Assembly: GCF_004001045.1 (NCBI RefSeq)
Contig: NZ_BIMK01000020.1
Location: 1-64,000, forward strand
DNA from: Paenibacillus chibensis
GTDB taxonomy: Bacteria > Bacillota > Bacilli > Paenibacillales > Paenibacillaceae
Direction: 5' to 3'
Length of the DNA stretch: 64,000 nucleotides
The notes under the pieces are model-generated. The model saw only the letters and a list, made by a program, of their open reading frames with translations, did no database searches and had not been told where the DNA came from. A program made the translations under genes and the position numbers. How positions within the stretch are numbered: position 1 is the stretch's first letter; each line of letters starts with the position of its first letter. Below, in pieces: positions 40,746 to 49,276 of this stretch.

Positions 40746-42251
40746 TCAGGCTTGCGTTACCAATTCCTTCTCGTCTTTCTTTTGCGCAGCCGCAGGGGCT
40801 TGATCAAGCCACCACTGGAAGCCGTCGGCCTGCACCAATTGCTCGGATGCTTCCGGACCGTTGGAGCCTGCAGGGTAATAAGACAGCGGAATCAGATCCT
40901 GCTCGAATGCGTCGAGGATCGGCTGCACGTATTCCCAGGACAGCTCAACCTCGTCCCAATGGGCGAAGAAGGTGGAGTCGCCGCGGATGGCATCGAAAAT
41001 CAGGTTTTCGTAAGCTTCCGGCAGATCCTTACCGCTTGAGAAGAAGTTTACGCGCATCGGTTCGAGCTTCTCTGTGTTCAGCGGATCTTTTTTGTTTAAT
41101 TGAATAAAGATGCCTTCATTCGGATTAATTTCGATCACCAGCAAATTCGGGTCGCTTGTGGTAGTTTGTCCTTTTAAAGGCTCTTTAAATTCAATGACAA
41201 TTCGCGTAGATTTTTCCGCCATGCGTTTGCCTGTACGGATATAGAAAGGAACCTCGCTCCAGAAGTAATTATCGATCCACAGGCGAAGCGCGATAAAGGT
41301 ATCGTTCTTCGACGTTGTCGGCACGTTAGGCTCGCTGGTGTAGCCCGGTACGGCTTTTCCTTGAATTTCTCCGGCGGTGTATTGGCCGCGGACGACGTTC
41401 TTCGCGATGGTCTCCATGTGCAGCGGACGAAGGGATTCCATGACGTTTCTTTTCTTCATGCGGACTTCGCTCGCGTCGCTCTTGCGCGGAAGACGCATAC
41501 TGATCATCATCAGAAGCTGAAGCATATGGTTTTGAACCATGTCCCGGATGGCTCCGGAATGATCGTAGTAACCGGCTCTTTCTTCAACGCCGACGATCTC
41601 GCTCGCGATAATCTGGACGTTGGCGATATGGTGGTTGGACCATAGAGCCTTCAGAATCGGATTTGAGGATTCGAGGATTTCAAGATTTTGCACCATCGAC
41701 TTGCCGAGATAGTGGTCAATGCGGTAAATTTCGCTTTCGTCAAAAGCTTTGCTGAGCTGCTCGTTCAAATGGCGCGCCGATTTCAAATCGCGTCCGAACG
41801 GTTTCTCGATAATGAGCCGTTTCCAGCCTGTTGTCGACCCGAGCCCGCTTTCTTTGATGCTCAGCGCGATCACGTCGAAAAATTCCGGTCCGACCGACAG
41901 GTAGAACATGCGGTTTTCCGGTATGCCAAGCTCTTGCTCCCGGGACTCCACGAGAGTCCGCAGCTTATGAAAGTCCTCTATGTTACCTGCGTCGAGCGAA
42001 GAATAACGAATCGACTGCAAAAAGGATTCAACGACAGCCGGATCGCTTGCCGTTCTTCTGGAGAACGTCTGCAGCGATTGCGCCACGACCTGTTGAAAAT
42101 CCGTATGGGACTGTTCTTTTCTGCCCAAAGCAACAATCGAAAATGCCTCGGGCATTTTATTATCTATATATAGGTTGAATAAAGCAGGGTAGATTTTTCT
42201 CTTAGCCAGATCCCCTGTGCCTCCAAACAAAACAAATGACATATTGTCCAC
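40746..42251 (-). CDS. zwf: Glucose-6-phosphate 1-dehydrogenase
   Basis: First enzyme of the oxidative pentose phosphate pathway, 501 residues, with the coenzyme motif FGGTGDLAKRKIYPAL and the catalytic RIDHYLGKSMVQN. It ends with QWWLDQAPAAAQKKDEKELVTQA. GTG at 42251 is preferred because GGAGG lies eight bases upstream; the ATG at 42266 contains that site. It is the first gene of the operon, and the divergent HxlR regulator at 42547 shares its upstream region. Confidence 0.95.
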   Translation of the reverse strand: MDNMSFVLFGGTGDLAKRKIYPALFNLYIDNKMPEAFSIVALGRKEQSHTDFQQVVAQSLQTFSRRTASDPAVVESFLQSIRYSSLDAGNIEDFHKLRTLVESREQELGIPENRMFYLSVGPEFFDVIALSIKESGLGSTTGWKRLIIEKPFGRDLKSARHLNEQLSKAFDESEIYRIDHYLGKSMVQNLEILESSNPILKALWSNHHIANVQIIASEIVGVEERAGYYDHSGAIRDMVQNHMLQLLMMISMRLPRKSDASEVRMKKRNVMESLRPLHMETIAKNVVRGQYTAGEIQGKAVPGYTSEPNVPTTSKNDTFIALRLWIDNYFWSEVPFYIRTGKRMAEKSTRIVIEFKEPLKGQTTTSDPNLLVIEINPNEGIFIQLNKKDPLNTEKLEPMRVNFFSSGKDLPEAYENLIFDAIRGDSTFFAHWDEVELSWEYVQPILDAFEQDLIPLSYYPAGSNGPEASEQLVQADGFQWWLDQAPAAAQKKDEKELVTQA

Positions 42252-42441
42252 AGTATATTCCTCCATTCCCACCAAAAAACATCTAGCTGCCGGCAGCAGC
42301 GTTACGCTGCATATTTGGTTACTTTAAATAACCCGATAACTTAACATGGGCAATATTAAACCCATTTTTCCGCGCTGTCAAACATTTTTTGTCCAAATTA
42401 TGAACGGTGCCCGCGGGGCTTTAATGATAGCGTTTTCCGTG

Positions 42442-42480
42442 ATATGATGTTCTACAATCATCATGTGACAAACATCATAT
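42442..42480. promoter_or_regulatory. Inverted repeat between zwf and the HxlR-family gene
   Basis: ATATGATGTT (42442-42451) and AACATCATAT (42471-42480) form a perfect 10-base inverted repeat with a 19-base spacer. It is centred between the two divergent starts and is a candidate HxlR operator. Confidence 0.5.
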
Positions 42481-42546
42481 TGCCTTGTATTGCAGATGTA
42501 GTAACTTAATTATGTTTAGTAACCTTGGTACAGAGGAGTGAGTACA

Positions 42547-42867
42547 ATGAACGACGGAAAACGTGAAAACCCATTATGCGAGAAAGTCGAAATGGCATAT
42601 CAAATCACGGGGAAAAAGTGGGTAAATCTCATCATTCACACGTTGATGGAGGAGCCCAAACGCTTTAGTGAGATTCAAGCCTATATTCCCGATCTCAGCA
42701 AGCGTATGCTGAATGAACGGATCAAGGAGCTGGAGGATGGCGGCATCATCGTCCGCAACGTGATCGCAGACCGCCCGGTTCGCATCGAATATTCCTTGAC
42801 CCGAAAAGGAACCGAACTGGGTCGGGCTTTACGCGCCGTCGAAGAATGGGCTGAGAAATGGTACTAG
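42547..42867 (+). CDS. HxlR-family winged-helix regulator
   Basis: A 106-residue MarR-like regulator of the HxlR family. CEKVEMAYQITGKKWVNLIIHTL and RFSEIQAYIPDLSKRMLNERIKELE are the characteristic helix pattern, and RIEYSLTRKG forms the wing. Some members sense electrophiles or redox state through a Cys near the N-terminus, and a Cys is present here in PLCEKVE. The ATG at 42547 has GGAG eight bases upstream; the GTG at 42538 overlaps the site. It is divergent from zwf, so regulation of the pentose phosphate operon is possible. Confidence 0.92.
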   Translation: MNDGKRENPLCEKVEMAYQITGKKWVNLIIHTLMEEPKRFSEIQAYIPDLSKRMLNERIKELEDGGIIVRNVIADRPVRIEYSLTRKGTELGRALRAVEEWAEKWY

Positions 42868-42893
42868 GCGCGGACTGCCCTGATACGCATTTC

Positions 42894-42907
42894 TGTTAGC
42901 GTTTACA
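42894..42907. promoter_or_regulatory. cre-like box downstream of the HxlR gene
   Basis: TGTTAGCGTTTACA fits the cre consensus at 13 of 14 positions. No gene start lies near; the flanking genes converge. It may be chance or a roadblock site. Confidence 0.3.
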
Positions 42908-43010
42908 AAATAAAATATGTATTTTTATACATATTGCGAAATCATCGCACAGCCATATCTCATTCCTGCACCAGACAAGCTGTCATCGACATTCTTCCTC
43001 CAATCACAAC

Positions 43011-43041
43011 AAAAGCTCTGCATCTCTGAGAGATGCAGAGC
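43011..43041 (-). terminator. Terminator of the DsrE-like gene
   Basis: GCTCTGCATCTCT (43015-43027) and AGAGATGCAGAGC (43029-43041) form a perfect 13-base inverted repeat; on the minus strand it is followed by TTTTG. Confidence 0.8.
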
Positions 43042-43077
43042 CGTAAGCAGGCAGCGTTCATATGGTTACAACCCTGA

Positions 43078-43416
43078 CTAGGAAAGCGTCAGCACTTCAT
43101 ATTTATCCGCCAGCTCCATAAAATGCCCCATGCTGGAAATTTCTCCGACGGTCAATTGCTCCCGGATACCGTAATAGTCCACGCATGTGGCGCAGGCCAG
43201 CACCTGTACGTTTTTGTCGGCGAGCTCCTTCAGATGAACCGATGCCAAAGACTGCTCCGTCAAGGCAAGCACGCCCCGGTTCGCGCAAAAAATGGCCGCA
43301 GGCAGCTGCTCACGCTGCTTCAGAAGCGTGAAATACGTCTCCAGAATTTGCGTTCCCAGCTCCCGTTCTCCGTTTCCCAGGCTGTCTGTTGTCAGAAAAA
43401 TCACTTTGCTTTGCAT
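43078..43416 (-). CDS. DsrE-family protein (YedF C-terminal-like)
   Basis: A 112-residue protein with a DsrE/DsrF-like alpha/beta fold. It starts SKVIFLTTDSLGNGERELG and has the Cys-containing loop VQVLACATCVDYYGI, close to the pattern of the C-terminal part of YedF-like sulfur-transfer proteins. A role in sulfur or selenium handling is suggested by the family, but the TusA-like partner domain is missing. It is alone between an HxlR gene and udk, with its own terminator. Confidence 0.8.
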   Translation of the reverse strand: MQSKVIFLTTDSLGNGERELGTQILETYFTLLKQREQLPAAIFCANRGVLALTEQSLASVHLKELADKNVQVLACATCVDYYGIREQLTVGEISSMGHFMELADKYEVLTLS

Positions 43417-43803
43417 CTGAATCCTTCCCTTCCGTCCTTATTCTGTCTTTATCTCTTCAACGATATCCCACGTATGGCAAAAGAGCAACTCAGAAGAAAG
43501 GATACGACGAACCCCGACAGGACATAAGCATGAAGAATTACACCCGGAATAACCCGGCCGGACAGTAAGCCAGAGAGCTGAATAAAGAATAAATATACGC
43601 TTGCTCTGCCGCGGATCGCTATTCTGCAGAAGTACATACCAAGTGGCGAATGGGGCGATGGAGGAAGCGGAAATCAGAAGTATTCGCGGCAGTTTTTACC
43701 CATTTCGCCATTCTGTGTGGTTCCATGGTGAAAAAAAGCGCATGCTGTGCTACAATACTGGAATTGCACAGGCATTTAAATCAGGGAGGTTTATATACAC
43801 GCC
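43417..43803. other. Gene-poor interval upstream of udk with a possible extended -10 at 43751
   Basis: No supported gene. TGCTACAAT gives a TGn-extended -10 (TACAAT at 43751-43756), about 48 bases before udk, with no convincing -35. A hydrophobic minus-strand frame at 43449-43637 has no ribosome site and was not accepted. Confidence 0.35.
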
Positions 43804-44439
43804 ATGCTCATTATTGGTATCGCCGGCGGGACGGGCTCCGGCAAAACGACGGTAGCCCGCTCTGTCATTGACCGTCTTGGTACGGGAAAAGTTACGTTTA
43901 TATCCCAGGACAACTATTATAAAGACAACAAGCATCTAACGCTGGAGGAACGGGCGCTGAACAACTATGATCATCCGTTCGCCTTTGATAATGAGCTGTT
44001 GATCGAGCACCTCTCCAAGCTTCGGGCAGGTGAAACGGCTTATGCGCCGGTATATGATTTCACGATTCATGCCCGTTCCACGACAGAAACGCTGGAGCTT
44101 AAACCGAATAATATCGTCATCATCGAAGGCCTTCATGTCCTGTCGGATGAAAAGCTTCGCGACATGCTGGATATCAAGGTGTTCGTCGATACCGATCCCG
44201 ATGTGCGCATCCTTCGCCGCGTCGTCCGTGACATCGAGGAGCGAGGCCGTTCGATCCAATCGGTTCACCAGCAGTACCTGACGACGGTCAAGCCGATGCA
44301 TGAAGCCTTCATCGAGCCGTCCAAAAAATACGCCGACCTGATCATCCCCGAAGGCGGGCAGAACGAGGTCGGTATCCAGCTCCTGTCGATTCTGACGGAA
44401 AAGTTTCTCTCGGGTGACCGGGATTGGTCCGACTACTAG
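43804..44439 (+). CDS. udk: Uridine kinase
   Basis: Phosphorylates uridine and cytidine in pyrimidine salvage, using GTP or ATP. The 211-residue P-loop kinase has the Walker A motif GIAGGTGSGKTTVA at its N-terminus, followed by the nucleoside-binding SQDNYYKD, NYDHPFAFD, and YDFTIHARS; the family length is 205-215. The ribosome site GGGAGG is unusually far from the ATG (about 14 bases), and no closer start exists in frame. Confidence 0.95.
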   Translation: MLIIGIAGGTGSGKTTVARSVIDRLGTGKVTFISQDNYYKDNKHLTLEERALNNYDHPFAFDNELLIEHLSKLRAGETAYAPVYDFTIHARSTTETLELKPNNIVIIEGLHVLSDEKLRDMLDIKVFVDTDPDVRILRRVVRDIEERGRSIQSVHQQYLTTVKPMHEAFIEPSKKYADLIIPEGGQNEVGIQLLSILTEKFLSGDRDWSDY

Positions 44440-44449
44440 AACGACATAT

Positions 44450-44494
44450 AAAAAACGTCCCGCAGGCCCATGATGCGTCTGGGGACGTTTTTTT
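44450..44494. terminator. Bidirectional terminator between udk and the MscS-like gene
   Basis: AAAAAACGTCCC and GGGGACGTTTTTTT form a stem of about 11 pairs around GCAGGCCCATGATGCGTCT, eleven bases after udk. Confidence 0.85.
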
Positions 44495-44510
44495 ATAAGG
44501 AGCTATTCAT

Positions 44511-45629
44511 TCAATGCCCCGCGGTTGAAATGCTCTGAAACTCCCTTGCGGGTCCGCTCTCCGCGCCCAGCTCCTCGAGAAATACGCGCTGCGATGGATA
44601 AGCCAGCCGGACGCCCTCTTCTTCCAGCACTTCCAGCACCGTGAGGTTGATGTCCTCGCGAATGGCCAAATATTCCGCCCACACGGTCGTTTTCGTGAAA
44701 AAGTAGAACATGATGCCGAGACTGCTTTCCTGGAATTCCGTAAATTTAACCATAATGGTCGCCGGATCGATTCGTTCATCCTCCCGGAGCATCCGTTCCA
44801 TGCGCGTCGTGGCCGCATCCAGCCGCTCCCGGTCCGAGTCCAGCGCCACGTTCAATGTAAATTGGATTCTACGCTTGCCCATCCGGCTCCAGTTCGTGAT
44901 CGGCTGCCCTGACAGGGTCGCGTTGGGGACCGTCACGAAGGCATCCGCAAAGGTGCGGATTTTCGTGCTGCGGAAGGTGATGTCCTCCACAAAGCCTTCC
45001 ACGCTTGGCGTCAGAATCCAGTCTCCTTTGGAAAACGGCTTTTCCAAAATGATGACGATGCCCCCGATAATGTTGCCAAGCGTGTCTTTAGCGGCCAGCG
45101 CGATCGCCAGACTGCCAAGACCCATGCCCGCAATGACGCCGCTCATGCTGAAGCCCCACTCGGATGCAACCAGCGTAATGATCAGCACGAAGACGACGAA
45201 CCGAAGCACCTTGGACAGAAAAGGAATCAGCATGCTGGAATCGTCCAGCCGGATTTTCTTGCTGATTTCCTCGAGCAAAAAGGAGGATTGATTCGACAGC
45301 ACCAGCAGCCCCCAACCGGTCAGAATGATGACCGCGCTCCGAAACCACCGGTCCAGCATAATGGCTGTCGACCAGCCGCCCGGCAAGAGATATTTCAAGC
45401 CCCAATACACGCCAAGCAGCATGAGGAACAGCCTTAGCGGCTTCTCGAAGGCTTGCCTCCACATCAGCGCATTCTCTTCGGCTTTGAATTTCTTGTTGAT
45501 CATTGAAAATACATAGGTTACCAGCAGCCGGTTCACAATAAAAAATACAGCCATAATGCCGAAGGCGATCAGCACGTCCATCCATCGGATCTGGCGGTAA
45601 AGATCTCCGGCCCATTCCCAAACGTTCAT
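44511..45629 (-). CDS. MscS-family mechanosensitive channel
   Basis: A membrane channel of 372 residues that opens under membrane tension at osmotic downshock. There are about five helices, longer than the three of MscS and more like YnaI/YbdG. The pore-lining helix is SGVIAGMGLGSLAIALAAKDTLGNIIGG, followed by the beta domain (PFSKGDWILTPSVEGFVEDITFRSTKIRT) and an alpha/beta C-terminal domain. Not part of an operon. Confidence 0.92.
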   Translation of the reverse strand: MNVWEWAGDLYRQIRWMDVLIAFGIMAVFFIVNRLLVTYVFSMINKKFKAEENALMWRQAFEKPLRLFLMLLGVYWGLKYLLPGGWSTAIMLDRWFRSAVIILTGWGLLVLSNQSSFLLEEISKKIRLDDSSMLIPFLSKVLRFVVFVLIITLVASEWGFSMSGVIAGMGLGSLAIALAAKDTLGNIIGGIVIILEKPFSKGDWILTPSVEGFVEDITFRSTKIRTFADAFVTVPNATLSGQPITNWSRMGKRRIQFTLNVALDSDRERLDAATTRMERMLREDERIDPATIMVKFTEFQESSLGIMFYFFTKTTVWAEYLAIREDINLTVLEVLEEEGVRLAYPSQRVFLEELGAESGPAREFQSISTAGH

Positions 45630-45778
45630 GGCGACACCCCCTTGAAAATGAAGTACCTATTGTATCATTGATTGCACACGGATGTCTAAATGCATGCATG
45701 ATTGCGCGTTGATCCAAAGCACAAAAAAGAACATCCGCAAGGATGCCCTGTTGTAGTCGCTATCTATTTTCGCGCAAT

Positions 45779-47365
45779 CTACACGTACCGGCTCGGAGAT
45801 ACCCCGAAATGCTGCTTGAACAGCTTTACAAAATAGCTTTTATTGTCGTAGCCCAGCATGAGCGCCACCTTCTCCACGGTATGATCCGGATCGAGCAGCA
45901 GCAGCCTTGCCTTCTCCATCTTCATCCGGGTGACATGCTCAATGAAGTTCTCACCGGTCTCCTTCTTATACAATCTGCTGAAGTAGCTGAGATTCAGATG
46001 CAGACGGTCCGCCACTTCCTCGAGCGTAATTTTCCGGTGCAGGTTCAGCTGGACGTATTTCTGGGCGTCGATGATCTCTGATTTCTTGCTCTTTTTGGAA
46101 ATCTGTTCGGCGTGGATCACCGCCTCTTTCATGAACTTCAGGAGCCAGTCCCGCAGCTCGCTCACATTCAACATTTGTCCGATGTCGTGCTGAACCTTTT
46201 CTTTGTCGTAATGCAGGCTGAACTTCAGTTTGAGCTGCAGATCCAGCGCCAGCTTCCAGACGAATTGCTTCACGATGGAGGGCTGGAATTTCCGGCTTTC
46301 GATGAACGCCAAGAACCCCGCAATGACCGAGTCGATATCGCCATTTTCCTCGATCAGCAGACGGTTCAGCTTTTCGCTATATTCAGCATAATGGAGAAAG
46401 AGATCCTCTTCCCGCATCTTCGGCTCCAGCTCAGAGGATTTCAGGATGACAGGACCGCTCGAGTAGAAAAAGCCATCCGCCGAAGCAAGCAAATGGGACA
46501 GCTCCCGCCTCATGCCTTCGGCTCCGGCCACCATTGCGCCGATCAGGACCGACACCTCGATTTTCAGATACTTGGCAAAAGCCTTCTGGAGGTGCTTGGA
46601 AATCCGCGCCATCGTATCGTAGGGATTTGTGACCAACTCCTTCCGGCAAGCGCAGAGCAGAAAAAACTCCTGGGACGAATAGCTGAAAAAGATGACGTCA
46701 GGCTCTTCGCGAAGCAGCTCCCCCGCGGCATTCTCCACAATGAATTTCACCATTTCCTCGCTGTTATAGCGGCCGATGGCATCATGAAAACGGTGGATCC
46801 TGCAGCAAACCGGAATAAAATGTCCCAGCGTCACGTTCAGACCATATTCATGCAGCTGTTCATAGAGCGCTGCGTCCTCCAGAACGGGGCTCGACAGCAG
46901 ATTCCGAAGCCACTTTTCCTTCATCGCTTCGCGGCTGCGATGGGCCTGGTCATGCAAGCGATCCACACGCAGCTTCAGATGAAGGTCGTCGTCGATCCTG
47001 CTTTTGACCCTTTCGAGGATGTCTCTCATACCGTCCAGGCTCAGTGACTCTTTCAGAATGTAATCCTGGACCCCAAGCTGCACGGCCTGCTGCGCAAAGT
47101 GAAACTCGTCATGGCATGACAAAATGATGAACCGGGTTTTCACGGCTCCGGCCTGAAGCTGCTTGATGAAGGAAAGGCCATCCATCACCGGCATCCCGAT
47201 ATCCGTAATGATCAGATCGGGAACCAGCTCGCCGCTCATCCGGATCGCATCATGCGCATTGGTGTATGTGCCTGCCAGCTCGAAGCCCAATTCCTGCCAC
47301 GGAACCAGCTTTTCCAAAAAATTCAGCACCATCACATCATCATCGACCAACATGACCTGATACAT
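45779..47365 (-). CDS. AraC-type response regulator (YesN-like)
   Basis: A 528-residue regulator with receiver domain (DDD at 8-10, phosphoacceptor Asp55 in IITDIGMPVMDG, Lys in YILKESLS), an unassigned middle of about 280 residues, and a C-terminal AraC domain (ITLEEVADRLHLNLSYFSRLYKKETGENF and VEKVALMLGYDNKSYFVKLFKQHFG). It overlaps the kinase gene by 26 bases. The position downstream of a CUT1 importer on the same strand suggests it controls that importer. Confidence 0.92.
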   Translation of the reverse strand: MYQVMLVDDDVMVLNFLEKLVPWQELGFELAGTYTNAHDAIRMSGELVPDLIITDIGMPVMDGLSFIKQLQAGAVKTRFIILSCHDEFHFAQQAVQLGVQDYILKESLSLDGMRDILERVKSRIDDDLHLKLRVDRLHDQAHRSREAMKEKWLRNLLSSPVLEDAALYEQLHEYGLNVTLGHFIPVCCRIHRFHDAIGRYNSEEMVKFIVENAAGELLREEPDVIFFSYSSQEFFLLCACRKELVTNPYDTMARISKHLQKAFAKYLKIEVSVLIGAMVAGAEGMRRELSHLLASADGFFYSSGPVILKSSELEPKMREEDLFLHYAEYSEKLNRLLIEENGDIDSVIAGFLAFIESRKFQPSIVKQFVWKLALDLQLKLKFSLHYDKEKVQHDIGQMLNVSELRDWLLKFMKEAVIHAEQISKKSKKSEIIDAQKYVQLNLHRKITLEEVADRLHLNLSYFSRLYKKETGENFIEHVTRMKMEKARLLLLDPDHTVEKVALMLGYDNKSYFVKLFKQHFGVSPSRYV

Positions 47366-49115
47366 CCCTGTTCTCCTCTCTGACCGTTAATGGAATCTTT
47401 AACATAAGAATTAAGCCCGAGCCCGGCAAGCTGTTTTTCATCTCCATGGAAAATGCGTCGCCGTATATGATTTGCAGTCTTTCCTTGACGTTCTTCAGTC
47501 CGATCCCGGATACCGGCGATCCGCCCTGGAGCTCCTGTATTTTCTCCTCCGACAGACCGATGCCGGAATCCTTGATTTCAATGAGCATCGAGCCCGACTG
47601 CTTCCATGCCGAAATGGAAATTACGCCTTGCTTCTGCTGCAGCCCGTGTATGTACGCGTTCTCGACGAGCGGCTGCAGCGTAAAGCGGGGAATCGATTCC
47701 AGGATCGTATCCGAGGCCAGGTTGGTATGCAGCTCGACCCCCTCGCTGTGCCTGAAATTCATCAGCCGCATATAATGCTCGATCGTTCCGATTTCCTCAT
47801 GCAGCGGCACGAATTCATTGTTGCGGTTAATGGTCATCCGCAGCAGCGTGGAGAGCGATCCGATATTGTCGGCAATGGCCGGCTCCCCGCTAAGGATCGC
47901 CTGCAGGCGGATGGAATTGAGGGTATTGAACAGAAAATGCGGATTCATCTGGGCCTGCAGCAGCTCCAGCTCCGCCATCCGCTTGCGGGACTGCTCCCAT
48001 TCGATCTGGTGGATCATCTCCCCGACCCGGTCAAGCATGCTGTCAAAAGCCAGGCCCAGATGGCCGATCTCGTCCCGCCCTTTCACCTTGGAGCGTTCCT
48101 GCAGCAGTCCCTTTTCCACCTTCGCAGCCGTGCGGGCCAGTCTCATGATCGGCTTGGTCCACTGATTGAGGAAATATAACAGCACGATGGCGAACAGGAG
48201 GAAGAAGATGATTTGCAGCACGAATACGTAGCTGAACAGGTTGCCGATGCGGCTTGTAACGCTTTCATAAGGCGTCAGGCTTTGCATGCTCCAATTGGCA
48301 AACGGGAGCGCATGTGTGACGGAAATATACTCCAGCCCGTTCCATTTCACGATGTCAAACGCGCCGGAAGAAGCATTCCGGGGCCGAAAGGTTTGGCCGA
48401 TCTGCTGCGGATCGGTATGCGAGATGACGGTGCCATGGGCGTCCAGCACCATCATGACCTGGTCGGACGCGTATTTGGCGAAAATCTGGCTGAACTGTTC
48501 TTCCGGCTTGCTCAGTATGATATACGCCTTGACGCTGCTATTATAGAGCTGGAACGTGCGTGCGATCGTGACCAGATTCGGCGCCTGATCCGCATCCGAA
48601 CGGACGTAATTCGGCTGCGTTCCGATCCAGGATGTCGTATTCGTCGGCTCTTTGGACAGCTCTTGAAGCCAGGGCTCCCCATACATATATTTCAAATCAT
48701 TTTTATACGTCGAATAATTACTGAAATACAGGCCTCCGGGCAGCAGAATCGTAACGTACGTCTTGCCGCCGAAAAACGTAATGCGGTCCAATTTCTCGGT
48801 AATTTGCTTGAAGGAGAAAAAATCGACGGCCCCGGTGTTGTCCTTCTTATATTTATTCCAGGCCACGCGCAGATCCGTAATCATTTCACTGTCGTATTGG
48901 ATCGAATTGAAGGCGTTGACCATATCCTTCATAATGTTGGATTCGTAGAGATCCGCCACCTCGAGCGATTGCTCCGCTTTGTCGACGGCCTTGTTCCTCA
49001 GCTCGTTTTTCGTATACAATCCCGTCAGGACCAAGGTAATGACCGAAGGGAGAACAAGACATAAGAGTGACGTGATGATGAGCTTCTGCCTCCAGCTCCA
49101 TATAGGAAATCGCAT
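47340..49115 (-). CDS. YesM-like sensor histidine kinase
   Basis: A 591-residue membrane kinase: helix near 12-32, a large extracellular Cache-like sensor, a second helix near 295-320, HAMP (NQWTKPIMRLARTAAKVEKG), His_kinase with QMNPHFLFNTLNSIRLQ, and HATPase_c with PLVENAYIHGLQQKQG, KDSGIGLS and GIGLKNVKERL. The start at 49115 (MRFPIWSWRQ) has GGAGGGAGG twelve bases upstream. The extended frame to 49220 covers the upstream terminator region and is unlikely. Confidence 0.92.
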   Translation of the reverse strand: MRFPIWSWRQKLIITSLLCLVLPSVITLVLTGLYTKNELRNKAVDKAEQSLEVADLYESNIMKDMVNAFNSIQYDSEMITDLRVAWNKYKKDNTGAVDFFSFKQITEKLDRITFFGGKTYVTILLPGGLYFSNYSTYKNDLKYMYGEPWLQELSKEPTNTTSWIGTQPNYVRSDADQAPNLVTIARTFQLYNSSVKAYIILSKPEEQFSQIFAKYASDQVMMVLDAHGTVISHTDPQQIGQTFRPRNASSGAFDIVKWNGLEYISVTHALPFANWSMQSLTPYESVTSRIGNLFSYVFVLQIIFFLLFAIVLLYFLNQWTKPIMRLARTAAKVEKGLLQERSKVKGRDEIGHLGLAFDSMLDRVGEMIHQIEWEQSRKRMAELELLQAQMNPHFLFNTLNSIRLQAILSGEPAIADNIGSLSTLLRMTINRNNEFVPLHEEIGTIEHYMRLMNFRHSEGVELHTNLASDTILESIPRFTLQPLVENAYIHGLQQKQGVISISAWKQSGSMLIEIKDSGIGLSEEKIQELQGGSPVSGIGLKNVKERLQIIYGDAFSMEMKNSLPGSGLILMLKIPLTVREENRDVSGHVGR

Positions 49116-49231
49116 CGCCAGCTGGTGCCTCCCTCCGCCAAACAACAAAATAACCCCACAACGTGGGGCACTGCTCCGAAGTCCATTCAGGTACTTTGCG
49201 GGGACCCCGTTAAATAACATTCTATCATGTT

Positions 49232-49260
49232 AAAAAAAAGGGGATGTACCATCCCCTTTT
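49232..49260. terminator. Terminator between binding-protein and kinase genes
   Basis: AAAAGGGGAT (49236-49245) and ATCCCCTTTT (49251-49260) form a perfect 10-base stem with five-base loop and A/T-tracts, 17 bases after the binding-protein stop. Confidence 0.85.
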
Positions 49261-49276
49261 CATTATAAAATTCTAA

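Noticed and set aside
43449-43637. Hydrophobic minus-strand frame of 62 codons near udk
   Set aside because: Looks membrane-like but has no ribosome site, and no family match is recognised. It could be a remnant, but the evidence is too thin.
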